NCBI RefSeq assembly: GCF_001750725.1
Contig: NZ_CP017279.1
Span: 682,001 to 746,000, forward strand
Reading direction: 5' to 3'
Origin: Enterobacter ludwigii
GTDB taxonomy: Bacteria; Pseudomonadota; Gammaproteobacteria; Enterobacterales; Enterobacteriaceae
DNA length: 64,000 nucleotides
Below are positions 51,905-62,071 of this stretch, piece by piece; the first letter of the stretch is position 1; every line of letters begins with the position of its first letter. The translations under genes were made by a program, and so were the position numbers. The notes below the pieces were generated by a model. The model was not told where the DNA came from. It made no database searches and saw only the letters and a list, made by a program, of their open reading frames with translations.

Positions 51905-54184
51905 ATGCTCAATCAAGAACTGGAACTCAGTTTAAATATGGCTTTCGCCAGAGCGCGTGAGCACCGACATGAGTTTATGACCGTCGAGCATTTACTGCTC
52001 GCACTGCTTAGCAACCCATCTGCCCGCGAAGCGCTGGAAGCCTGCTCCGTGGATCTGGTGGCGCTACGTCAGGAACTCGAAGCCTTCATCGAACAAACCA
52101 CACCGGTGCTGCCAGCCAGTGAAGAAGAGCGCGACACGCAGCCGACGCTCAGCTTCCAGCGCGTGTTGCAGCGTGCGGTATTCCACGTCCAGTCTTCCGG
52201 ACGTAGCGAAGTGACGGGCGCAAATGTGCTGGTCGCCATCTTCAGCGAGCAGGAGTCACAGGCTGCCTACCTGCTGCGCAAACACGAAGTCAGCCGACTC
52301 GACGTGGTTAACTTTATCTCTCACGGAACGCGTAAAGACGAGCCGAACCAGGCATCGGATTCCAGCAATCAGGTCAATAACAATGAAGAGCAAGCAGGCG
52401 GGGAGGATCGTATGGAAAACTTCACCACCAATCTCAACCAGCTTGCTCGCGTTGGCGGTATCGATCCGCTGATTGGTCGCGATAAAGAGCTGGAGCGCGC
52501 GATCCAGGTATTGTGCCGTCGCCGCAAGAACAACCCGCTGCTGGTGGGTGAATCTGGCGTCGGTAAAACCGCGATTGCCGAGGGTCTCGCCTGGCGTATT
52601 GTGCAGGGCGACGTACCGGAAGTGATTGCCGATTGCACCATCTACTCGCTGGATATTGGCTCGCTGCTGGCGGGCACTAAATACCGCGGCGATTTTGAAA
52701 AACGCTTTAAGGCGCTTTTGAAACAGCTCGAGCAGGACACCAACAGCATTCTGTTTATCGATGAGATCCACACCATCATCGGTGCCGGTGCGGCCTCGGG
52801 TGGCCAGGTGGATGCCGCTAACCTGATCAAACCGCTGCTCTCCAGCGGTAAGATCCGCGTGATTGGCTCCACAACGTATCAGGAGTTCAGCAACATCTTT
52901 GAGAAAGATCGCGCCCTGGCGCGTCGCTTCCAGAAAATCGATGTGACTGAACCCTCTGTTGAAGAAACCGTGCAGATCATCAACGGTCTGAAACCGAAGT
53001 ACGAAGCGCACCACGATGTGCGTTATACCGCCAAAGCGGTGCGTGCGGCGGTGGAGCTGGCGGTGAAATACATCAACGATCGTCATCTGCCGGATAAGGC
53101 CATTGACGTGATTGATGAGGCAGGGGCGCGTGCGCGTCTAATGCCAGCCAGCAAGCGTAAGAAAACCGTTAACGTGGCGGATATCGAGACCGTGGTGGCC
53201 CGTATCGCGCGTATCCCTGAGAAGAGCGTTTCTCAGAGCGACCGCGACACGCTGCGCACCCTTGGCAATCGCCTGAAAATGCTGGTCTTTGGGCAGGATA
53301 AAGCCATTGAGGCGTTAACCGAAGCCATCAAGATGGCCCGTGCTGGACTGGGGCATGAACATAAGCCTGTCGGTTCCTTCCTGTTCGCCGGTCCGACCGG
53401 TGTGGGGAAAACCGAGGTAACGGTTCAGCTTTCCAAAGCGCTGGGCATTGAGCTGCTGCGTTTTGATATGTCCGAGTACATGGAGCGTCACACCGTCAGC
53501 CGTTTGATTGGTGCGCCTCCGGGCTATGTGGGCTTTGACCAGGGCGGTCTGTTAACTGACGCGGTGATCAAGCATCCGCACGCGGTACTGCTGCTCGATG
53601 AAATCGAGAAAGCGCACCCGGACGTGTTCAACATCCTGCTGCAGGTGATGGACAACGGGACGCTGACCGATAACAACGGGCGCAAGGCGGACTTCCGCAA
53701 CGTAGTGCTGGTAATGACCACCAACGCCGGTGTACGTGAAACGGAGCGCAAATCTATCGGCCTTATCCATCAGGATAACAGCACCGATGCGATGGAAGAG
53801 ATCAAGAAGATCTTTACGCCGGAGTTCCGTAACCGTCTGGACAACATCATCTGGTTCGATCACCTCTCTACCGAGGTTATCCATCAGGTAGTGGATAAGT
53901 TCATCGTCGAACTGCAGGTTCAGCTGGATCAGAAAGGCGTGTCGCTGGAAGTGAGCCAGGAGGCCCGCAACTGGCTGGCTGAGAAAGGCTACGACCGTGC
54001 GATGGGTGCCCGTCCAATGGCGCGTGTGATTCAGGACAACCTGAAGAAACCGCTGGCGAACGAGCTGCTGTTTGGCTTGCTGGTAGACGGCGGTCAGGTG
54101 ACGGTCGCGCTGGACCAGGAGAAGAATGAGCTGACGTATGATTTCCAGAGTGCGCAGAAGCACAAGCCGGAAGCGGCTCACTAA
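51905..54184 (+). CDS. clpA: ClpA, unfoldase of the ClpAP protease
   Basis: From the ATG at 51905 with a GGGGGAGG Shine-Dalgarno, the product has 759 residues, one more than E. coli ClpA. It has an N-domain that binds ClpS (about 1-142), D1 AAA+ with Walker A GESGVGKT (near 215) and D2 AAA+ with Walker A GPTGVGKT (near 495). The ClpP-docking loop [10 protein letters not shown] (near 615) is present. It unfolds substrates for degradation by ClpP. An intrinsic terminator follows the stop by 18 bp. Confidence 0.97.
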   Translation: MLNQELELSLNMAFARAREHRHEFMTVEHLLLALLSNPSAREALEACSVDLVALRQELEAFIEQTTPVLPASEEERDTQPTLSFQRVLQRAVFHVQSSGRSEVTGANVLVAIFSEQESQAAYLLRKHEVSRLDVVNFISHGTRKDEPNQASDSSNQVNNNEEQAGGEDRMENFTTNLNQLARVGGIDPLIGRDKELERAIQVLCRRRKNNPLLVGESGVGKTAIAEGLAWRIVQGDVPEVIADCTIYSLDIGSLLAGTKYRGDFEKRFKALLKQLEQDTNSILFIDEIHTIIGAGAASGGQVDAANLIKPLLSSGKIRVIGSTTYQEFSNIFEKDRALARRFQKIDVTEPSVEETVQIINGLKPKYEAHHDVRYTAKAVRAAVELAVKYINDRHLPDKAIDVIDEAGARARLMPASKRKKTVNVADIETVVARIARIPEKSVSQSDRDTLRTLGNRLKMLVFGQDKAIEALTEAIKMARAGLGHEHKPVGSFLFAGPTGVGKTEVTVQLSKALGIELLRFDMSEYMERHTVSRLIGAPPGYVGFDQGGLLTDAVIKHPHAVLLLDEIEKAHPDVFNILLQVMDNGTLTDNNGRKADFRNVVLVMTTNAGVRETERKSIGLIHQDNSTDAMEEIKKIFTPEFRNRLDNIIWFDHLSTEVIHQVVDKFIVELQVQLDQKGVSLEVSQEARNWLAEKGYDRAMGARPMARVIQDNLKKPLANELLFGLLVDGGQVTVALDQEKNELTYDFQSAQKHKPEAAH

Positions 54185-54201
54185 TTTCCAGCATTAGTCT
54201 T

Positions 54202-54229
54202 AAAAACCGGGCAACTGCCCGGTTTTTTT
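54202..54229 (+). terminator. clpA terminator
   Basis: A GC-rich stem (AAAACCGGGC / GCCCGGTTTT, loop AACT) is followed by a run of seven T, 18 bp after the clpA stop. Confidence 0.92.
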
Positions 54230-54555
54230 ATGCCTGCCCGCACCGAAACTTTGCGAGGCGCTTTCCATATTTTCATCTCACTCATTGCTGTATAAATTCA
54301 CAGTCCTAGAATGGCGGCGCACCTGCAAAATCAGGTGTCAGGATTGGCGTCCTGAAAGTGTGTGAGCAGCACCATTGCTGCAGGCTTCGTTCGCCCTAAG
54401 GAAAAGGGTATAATTCTGCATCTGGCGGGCGAATCGGAAGCTTCTTTTGAAGCGCCAGTAGCACACACACTGGTACGCCAATTCCTTTTCGTCCGCCGCC
54501 AGCGAATCTGGCGTTTCCTGCGGTGGTAACTCAACGTGTGTGAAGGTATTACCCA
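54230..54555. other. clpA-to-orphan-ORF intergenic region at the E. coli serW position
   Basis: In E. coli K-12 a tRNA-Ser gene (serW) lies between clpA and infA. I looked for a tRNA-Ser acceptor stem, variable arm and T-loop (GTTCGAATC) on both strands and found none. The stretch contains instead four or five closely packed hairpins (54320-54408) and a GC-rich repeat-poor part after that. Short minus-strand reading frames over this area (54338-54556) look like coincidental or phage-type small frames; I do not call them genes. Confidence 0.6.
54320..54408. ncRNA. hairpin cluster, candidate structured RNA (possibly prophage c4-type)
   Basis: Four short perfect stems follow each other: CACCTG/CAGGTG (54320-54337), TCAGGA/TCCTGA (54338-54355), GCAGCA/TGCTGC (54366-54381) and CCCT/AGGG (54394-54408). 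A TATAAT overlaps the end at 54409-54414. The layout reminds me of c4-type antisense RNA regions of P1/P4-like prophages, but this is recollection, not a search, and direction is unknown. Confidence 0.35.
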
Positions 54556-55002
54556 ATGAATACAGAAAACTCTTTCTCCCAGCTCTACAGCGAACTCTCC
54601 CTCAACCCCGATCTCCCGACCCTGGCCGGGCGCTGCATGCTGCTCACCGAAATTCTGCTGGACTGCAACGCCCACCCGCAAACGCAGCCCGTGTGCCGCT
54701 GTTTAGGCGCGTATCTGGAAGAAGTCAAAACCGGACTCACAGAATCAATGCGTGATTTTCAGATAGTGGAATTTGAGGAGGACGCTGAACCACCGCGACA
54801 AAAAGCGTGGCTACTGGAAGATACCGAAACAAAGTGCGACTACTGCCGGGCAGTAAACCACGTGCTGCTGGTGTCCCATTTTGATCGGGATATGCTGCCG
54901 TACCTGACGGGATTGCTGCATGAGGTGGCGCATTCCATGGCCGGGGATTTAATCACGCCGGCGCAGCCCCGCATGACAATACATCTTCCTGCCCGGCATT
55001 AA
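54556..55002 (+). CDS. unrecognised 148-residue protein with HEVAH motif
   Basis: I do not recognise this protein. It is predicted cytoplasmic, Leu-rich at its start, acidic in the middle (about residues 70-80, EFEEDAEPP) and has six cysteines, two in CDYC (near 95) and two in a CRC (near 48). Near the C-terminus the sequence LLHEVAHSMAGD holds HEVAH, which fits the HExxH zinc-protease pattern but is short enough to be chance. GAAGG lies 9 bases before the ATG, so the ORF could be translated. It sits in the clpA-infA gap and is absent from E. coli K-12. Confidence 0.6.
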   Translation: MNTENSFSQLYSELSLNPDLPTLAGRCMLLTEILLDCNAHPQTQPVCRCLGAYLEEVKTGLTESMRDFQIVEFEEDAEPPRQKAWLLEDTETKCDYCRAVNHVLLVSHFDRDMLPYLTGLLHEVAHSMAGDLITPAQPRMTIHLPARH

Positions 55003-55012
55003 GCCGTTAAAT

Positions 55013-55040
55013 AAAAAAGGCCGGGGTTAACCCGACCTTT
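55013..55040 (-). terminator. infA terminator
   Basis: Stem AAAGG-CGGG / CCCG-CCTTT with one mismatch and a GTTAA loop. On the minus strand, where infA is transcribed, it ends in a run of six T. It could also end the convergent upstream ORF. Confidence 0.78.
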
Positions 55041-55072
55041 ATATATTCATCTGCCATTACAGGCGAAAACAA

Positions 55073-55291
<219 letters not shown>

Positions 55292-55575
55292 CTAATCCTC
55301 TGGGGTATCACTACCAAGTTTTGAACCGGCAAGATAATGCCGAAATTCATCAATTAAGTAAAGAATTGCGCGTTTAAAACGCAGCAAAATAGTTTCGGCG
55401 CATTGCCCAAGCGTCACGGTACAACCGAACGGAAAGCGCATTCGTAAAGGGGATACAACAGGATAAACGTCAGGACGTTATCTGAAGCGGAGGACCCAAA
55501 CGGCGGCGAGGCAACAGGCAGAACCTACTCTGCGGCATAATTATAACACCCTCACAAAAAATATGCGGAAAACAT

Positions 55576-56280
55576 TTAGGCATTGGGCATAAAGAGCGTT
55601 CTTGGTACCCAGAAGTCTCGCGGCAGCTTCTCCTGACGGCAAACGTCCAGATGTTCTATGTAGTGACGGCGGGGGATGTCAACCGCGCCGAGCGAGGCCG
55701 TATGCTCATTGAGGACCTGGCAATCCATCAGTTTTCCGCCGCGCTGGGCAAACTCCTGGCAGAAGATCAACAGCGCGGTTTTCGAGGCATTCACGGCACG
55801 GGAGAACATCGATTCGCCGCAAAACAGCGTCCCCTGCGCAACGCCATACATCCCACCGACGAGTTCACCGTCTTGCCAGACTTCAATGGAGTGCGCGAAA
55901 CCCAGCTCATGCAGCTGGTGATAGGCGGTAATGATATCGCGGGTGATCCAGGTTCCTTCATGACGGTCTTCGGCACAGCCTTCAATGACCTGACCGAAGG
56001 CATGATTCAGGGTGACGCGGTAGGGTGATTTCGCATGGAAACGCTTCATGCTGCGGCTCAGGTGAAACTGCGCCGGCCACAGCACGGCACGGGGATCGGG
56101 AGACCACCATAAAATCGGGTCGCCGGGTGAAAACCACGGGAAAATGCCGCGCTGGTAAGCCATCAAAAGCCGCGCAGGACTAAGGTCGCCGCCAAGGGCC
56201 AGCAGCCCATTAGGTTCACGCAGCGCTCCCTCCGGCGAAGGGAACGCGATGTTATGACGAGAAAGCTGGACCAGGCGCAT
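55576..56280 (-). CDS. aat: Aat, leucyl/phenylalanyl-tRNA-protein transferase
   Basis: The 234-residue protein matches E. coli Aat in length. It transfers Leu or Phe from aminoacyl-tRNA to proteins with N-terminal Arg or Lys, making N-degrons for ClpS/ClpAP. Conserved stretches [44 protein letters not shown] and [20 protein letters not shown] are intact. It lies close to cydC (46 bp) on the same strand, as in E. coli. Confidence 0.97.
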   Translation of the reverse strand: MRLVQLSRHNIAFPSPEGALREPNGLLALGGDLSPARLLMAYQRGIFPWFSPGDPILWWSPDPRAVLWPAQFHLSRSMKRFHAKSPYRVTLNHAFGQVIEGCAEDRHEGTWITRDIITAYHQLHELGFAHSIEVWQDGELVGGMYGVAQGTLFCGESMFSRAVNASKTALLIFCQEFAQRGGKLMDCQVLNEHTASLGAVDIPRRHYIEHLDVCRQEKLPRDFWVPRTLFMPNA

Positions 56281-56326
56281 GACAGCAGAACTCCAATACG
56301 CGAGTTAGGATCGGTACAAATATAGT

Positions 56327-58048
56327 CTACAGACGCTGTTTAAACTGGTAGTAGCGACCCTGTTTCGCCAACAGTTCTGTGTGACTACCTTGCTCAATAA
56401 TATGTCCGTTGTCCATCACAATTATCTGATCAAAACTCGCCAGCCCGCGCAGGCGGTGGGTGACCATCAGCACGGTTTTTCCGATCATAACATGGGCCAG
56501 TAAATCAAGGATTTGGCTCTCGGTTGTTGCGTCCAGCCCTTCGGTGGGTTCATCAAGCAGCATCAGCGGCGCATCGTGCAGCAACGCGCGTGCAATCGCC
56601 AGACGGCGCAACTCGCCGCCGGAGAGCTGACGACCGCCTTCCCCGAGCCAGCCGTTCAGCCCGTCGTTCTCAAGCAGTTTTTGCAGCCCAACCTGCTCCA
56701 GCATGGCGCGCAGATCATCGTCGGAGGCCTGAGGTGCCGCGAGCAGCAGGTTATCACGCAGCGTCGCGCTGAAGAGGTGCACGCGCTGCGGAACCACGCT
56801 CACGGTCTTGCGCAGCGTCTGTTCGCTGAAGTCGGTCAGCGGCGTATCGTTAAACCGAATCTGACCGTGCTGCGGATCCCAGGCGCGGGTCAGTAGCTGA
56901 AGAAGGGTGGATTTACCGCAACCGGTACGACCGAGGAGCGCAATCCGCTGGCCTGCTTTAACAGACAGCGTGATCCCTTCCAGCGCGTTCTGCGCCTGTT
57001 TTTCATAGGCAAAGGTGACGTTATCCAGGGTCAGCGCAACCTGCGCCGGCACGGCGGTCTGAGCGCCGCTGAATGTAACCTCCGGCTCCTGCTCGGCAAT
57101 CTGGGTGATGCGCAGGGCAGAAGCGATGACCTGTCCGAGATGCTGGAAGGCGCCCGTCACCGGGGCCAGCGCTTCAAACGCGGCCAGGGCGCAGAAAACG
57201 AAGAGAGCAATCAGAGGGCCGGGCTGGGTATTCCCGCCTACGCCACCTGAAGCCATCCACAGCATGGCGATGACCGCCACGCCGCCGATTAACATCATCA
57301 GCGCCTGGGAGAATGCCGTCAGCTCCGACTGGCGGCGCTGGGCTTCATGCCAGTTCAGCTCAGTGCTTTCCATTTGACTGCGATAACGCGAGCTGGCACC
57401 AAAAATGGTCAGTTCCGCCTGTCCCTGCAGCCAGGATGTCAGCTGCTGTCGGTAGTCGCCGCGCAGTCGCGTCAGGTTCTCGCCAGTGGATTTACCTGCA
57501 CGATAAAACAGCGGTGGCAGGATAATCAGCGTCAGCAGCATGATGCCACCCAGCGTGAGCGCAACGGGAACGTCCAGAACCGATAACCCCAGCGTGACTA
57601 CCACAATCACCACAAACGCCCCCACGATGGGTGAGATCACGCGCAGGTAAAGGTGATCTAGCGTGTCGACATCGGCTACGACACGGTTGAGTAACTCACC
57701 CTGACGAAAACGCGCCAGCCCGGCAGGGGAGAGGGGTAGCAGTTTGCTGAAGGTGTAAATGCGCAGGTGCTGTAGCACGCGGAAAGTGGCGTCGTGGCTG
57801 ACCAGACGCTCAAAATAACGTCCGGCAGTACGCGTGATTGCGGTGCCGCGAACGCCTGCCGCAGGAAGCATATAGTTAAAGCTGTATAAACCCGCGAACC
57901 CCGCGACGGCCGAAGCGGACAAGAACCAGCCGGAGAGCGTAAGCAGACCGATGCTGGCAAGCAGGGTAACAATCGCCAGCACAATGCCCAGCAGCAGCAT
58001 CCATTTATGGCGTTTATAGAGCGCAAGATAGGGAAGCAGAGCACGCAT
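56327..58048 (-). CDS. cydC: CydC, ATPase/permease of the glutathione/cysteine exporter
   Basis: The 573-residue half-ABC transporter matches E. coli CydC. It has six transmembrane helices (about 15-300) and a C-terminal ATPase with Walker A GRTGCGKST (near 374), the signature LSGGELRR and Walker B LMLLDEP. With CydD it exports glutathione and cysteine to the periplasm and is needed for cytochrome bd assembly. Its ATG shares a base with the cydD stop. Confidence 0.97.
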   Translation of the reverse strand: MRALLPYLALYKRHKWMLLLGIVLAIVTLLASIGLLTLSGWFLSASAVAGFAGLYSFNYMLPAAGVRGTAITRTAGRYFERLVSHDATFRVLQHLRIYTFSKLLPLSPAGLARFRQGELLNRVVADVDTLDHLYLRVISPIVGAFVVIVVVTLGLSVLDVPVALTLGGIMLLTLIILPPLFYRAGKSTGENLTRLRGDYRQQLTSWLQGQAELTIFGASSRYRSQMESTELNWHEAQRRQSELTAFSQALMMLIGGVAVIAMLWMASGGVGGNTQPGPLIALFVFCALAAFEALAPVTGAFQHLGQVIASALRITQIAEQEPEVTFSGAQTAVPAQVALTLDNVTFAYEKQAQNALEGITLSVKAGQRIALLGRTGCGKSTLLQLLTRAWDPQHGQIRFNDTPLTDFSEQTLRKTVSVVPQRVHLFSATLRDNLLLAAPQASDDDLRAMLEQVGLQKLLENDGLNGWLGEGGRQLSGGELRRLAIARALLHDAPLMLLDEPTEGLDATTESQILDLLAHVMIGKTVLMVTHRLRGLASFDQIIVMDNGHIIEQGSHTELLAKQGRYYQFKQRL

Positions 58049-59814
58049 CAGATATCCTCCTGACGGTTTGCCAGCAGGGTGGCAAACGGGCCCTGCGCGG
58101 CAACGAGAGAGGCGTAATCGCCTTGCTCAACAATATGACCATTTTCCATAACCCAGATCTGATCCCAGTCAGCAATACCTTCAAGCTGATGGGTGACCAT
58201 CAGGGTGGTCTGCTGCCGCGAGGCCGCATTCAGGGCATCCATGACGCGTTGCTCACTGTGTGCGTCAAGGCTCGCTGCTGGCTCGTCGAGCAGCATGAGC
58301 TGGCATGGGTTAAGCAGCGCGCGGGCAACCGCCACACGCTGGGCCTGACCGACTGACAGGCCGGCAGACTGGTCACCGACAACGGTATCGACACCCTGCG
58401 GAAGCTGCGGCAGAAACTCGCTGACCCAGGCGCGGTCGAGCACGGATTGCAGTTCATCGTCACGCGCATCCGGGCGAGCCAGCAGCACATTGTCTCGCAG
58501 CGTGGCGGCAGGAAGCTGAGGGTTTTGTCCCACCCAGCTAAGCTGTTTACGCCAGGCAAGCGGATCGAGATCGCGCAGTTCAGTTTGGTTGATCCGCAGC
58601 GATCCGGTGTAGGCCATAAAACCCGATAGCGCATTGAGCAGAGAGCTTTTCCCTGAACCGCTGATGCCTACGAGCACCACACGTTTTCCGGCCGGAAGGG
58701 TAAAGTTAAGCGGGCCTGCCAGTACGTTGCCTTCAGGCGACAGAATGGAGAAATCACGCGCTTCAAGGGTAACCGGCTCTTTGGCGTTCAGGGTCACGTC
58801 ACCGCGTTCCGGATGCGCCAGTGGCGTTTCCATAAACGTCTTCAGGCTGTCAGCCGCGCCCACGGCCTGCGCTTTTGCATGATAGAAGGTGCCCAGATCG
58901 CGAAGCGGCTGGAAAAATTCGGGGGCCAGTATCAGCGCAAGGAAACCGGCTGAAAGGGTCACAGCCGTGCCGTAGTGGCCAAAATCCAGCGCGCCGAGAT
59001 ACGAGAAGCCAAAGTAGACTGCCACAAGCGCAATCGACAGCGAGGTAAAGAATTCGAGTACGCCGGAGGAGAGGAACGCCAGACGTAACACTTCCATGGT
59101 GCGCTGACGGAAATCCTGCGATGCGAGGCGGATATTTTCAGTTTCCGCTTCACCGCGGCCAAAAATGCGCAACGTTTCCATGCCGCGCAGACGGTCAAGG
59201 AAATGGCCGCTTAAGCGACCCAGAGCCAGAAAGTTACGTCGGTTAGCGTCCGCGGCGCCCATGCCCACCAGCGCCATAAACAGCGGGATCAGCGGGGCTG
59301 TGCCCAGCAGGATCAGCGCTGCCATCCAGTTGACCGGGAAAATGGCGATGACAATCAGCAACGGAACGAAGACGGCTAGCGCCATCTGTGGCAGATAGCG
59401 CGCATAGTAGTCATGCATATCGTCAATCTGCTCAAGGATCAGCGTCGCCCAGCTTCCCGCGGGTTTACCCTGGATCCACGCCGGACCGGCCTCCTGAAGG
59501 CGGTCAAGCACCTGACGGCGGATCTCATAGCGGATATGCTGTCCGGCGTGAAAACCCACGCGCTCACGCAGCCAGACCACCCAGGCACGAAGAACAAAAA
59601 TCAGGATCAGGACGATAAAGGGCAACAGGAGCGCTTCGCGCGGAATGTTCTCCATGATCATGTGATTAAGAATGCGGGCCAGCAGCCATGCCTGGGCAAC
59701 AATCAACAGACCACTGACAAACCCCAGAAAACGGGAGATGGTTAGCCAGCGGCGGGAAAGAACGCTTTGCTGTTTCAGCCAGCGTGTTAACTCTTGTTGA
59801 CGGGTTTTTTCCAT
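58048..59814 (-). CDS. cydD: CydD, ATPase/permease of the glutathione/cysteine exporter
   Basis: The 588-residue half-transporter is the CydC partner and matches E. coli CydD. It has an N-terminal membrane part (about 20-300) and an ATPase domain with Walker A GISGSGKSS (near 381), signature LSVGQAQR and Walker B LMLLDEP. In CydD the signature motif departs from LSGGQ, as in the family. It is transcribed with cydC downstream of trxB, linking the periplasmic thiol balance to cytoplasmic thioredoxin reduction. Confidence 0.97.
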   Translation of the reverse strand: MEKTRQQELTRWLKQQSVLSRRWLTISRFLGFVSGLLIVAQAWLLARILNHMIMENIPREALLLPFIVLILIFVLRAWVVWLRERVGFHAGQHIRYEIRRQVLDRLQEAGPAWIQGKPAGSWATLILEQIDDMHDYYARYLPQMALAVFVPLLIVIAIFPVNWMAALILLGTAPLIPLFMALVGMGAADANRRNFLALGRLSGHFLDRLRGMETLRIFGRGEAETENIRLASQDFRQRTMEVLRLAFLSSGVLEFFTSLSIALVAVYFGFSYLGALDFGHYGTAVTLSAGFLALILAPEFFQPLRDLGTFYHAKAQAVGAADSLKTFMETPLAHPERGDVTLNAKEPVTLEARDFSILSPEGNVLAGPLNFTLPAGKRVVLVGISGSGKSSLLNALSGFMAYTGSLRINQTELRDLDPLAWRKQLSWVGQNPQLPAATLRDNVLLARPDARDDELQSVLDRAWVSEFLPQLPQGVDTVVGDQSAGLSVGQAQRVAVARALLNPCQLMLLDEPAASLDAHSEQRVMDALNAASRQQTTLMVTHQLEGIADWDQIWVMENGHIVEQGDYASLVAAQGPFATLLANRQEDI

Positions 59815-59874
59815 TGCGTACTTAGCAGGTGACGTTATTAGAAGTTGGGCAGCGCAATGTTACAACGGAGAGAC

Positions 59875-59903
59875 AATAAAGGCGACTTATCGCCGCCTTT
59901 ATT
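59875..59903. terminator. hairpin between trxB and cydD
   Basis: A perfect 10-bp stem AATAAAGGCG / CGCCTTTATT with a nine-base loop lies in the 114-bp gap. It follows trxB on the minus strand, with only short T tracts, so it may be a partial terminator or mRNA-end stabiliser. Confidence 0.6.
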
Positions 59904-59928
59904 TACGTTTGTTACTGACTTGTAAAGA

Positions 59929-61441
<1,513 letters not shown>

Positions 61442-61936
61442 ATGGTAGATAGCAAGAAGCGCCCTGGCAAAGATCTCGACCGTATCGATCGTAACATTCT
61501 TAATGAATTGCAAAAGGATGGGCGTATTTCCAACGTCGAGCTTTCAAAACGTGTGGGACTTTCCCCGACGCCGTGCCTTGAGCGTGTGCGCCGACTGGAA
61601 AGACAGGGTTTCATTCAGGGCTATACGGCTCTGTTGAACCCGCATTATCTGGATGCCTCACTTCTGGTATTTGTTGAGATTACTCTGAATCGTGGTGCGC
61701 CGGATGTGTTTGAGCAATTTAACGCCGCTGTACAAAAACTTGAAGAAATTCAAGAGTGTCATCTGGTATCCGGTGATTTCGACTACCTGTTGAAAACCCG
61801 TGTGCCTGATATGTCCGCCTACCGTAAGCTGCTGGGTGAAACCCTGCTGCGTCTGCCGGGCGTGAATGACACCCGTACCTATGTGGTGATGGAAGAAGTC
61901 AAACAGAGCAATCGTCTGGTTATTAAGACGCGCTAA
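61442..61936 (+). CDS. lrp: Lrp, leucine-responsive regulatory protein
   Basis: From the ATG at 61442 the product has 164 residues and appears almost identical to E. coli Lrp (MVDSKKRPGKDLDRIDRNIL); a TTG/ATG start further upstream is not conserved. It has an N-terminal helix-turn-helix (about 12-60) and a RAM/AsnC effector domain (about 75-150). Lrp is a global regulator of amino acid metabolism, pili and transport responding to leucine. An intrinsic terminator follows at 61993-62022. Confidence 0.98.
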   Translation: MVDSKKRPGKDLDRIDRNILNELQKDGRISNVELSKRVGLSPTPCLERVRRLERQGFIQGYTALLNPHYLDASLLVFVEITLNRGAPDVFEQFNAAVQKLEEIQECHLVSGDFDYLLKTRVPDMSAYRKLLGETLLRLPGVNDTRTYVVMEEVKQSNRLVIKTR

Positions 61937-61992
61937 CACGGAACAGGTGCAAAATCAGTGTAGTTTGATTACACTCCTGTTAATCCATACAG

Positions 61993-62030
61993 CAACAGTG
62001 CCGGGGATACCCGGCGCTGTTGTCCGTTTT
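61993..62030 (+). terminator. lrp terminator
   Basis: A 13-bp stem with one G-U pair (CAACAG-T-GCCGGG / CCCGGC-G-CTGTTG) and a GATA loop is followed by TCCGTTTT. It lies 56 bp after the lrp stop. Confidence 0.82.
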
Positions 62031-62071
62031 AGCAAACAGGCAGGATATGCCTGATACCTGGAGAGCCTTTC

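Noticed and set aside
54338..54556. 72-residue minus-strand frame in the clpA-infA gap
   Set aside because: It runs through the hairpin cluster without a good ribosome-binding site. It may resemble small phage frames, but I cannot support it as a gene.
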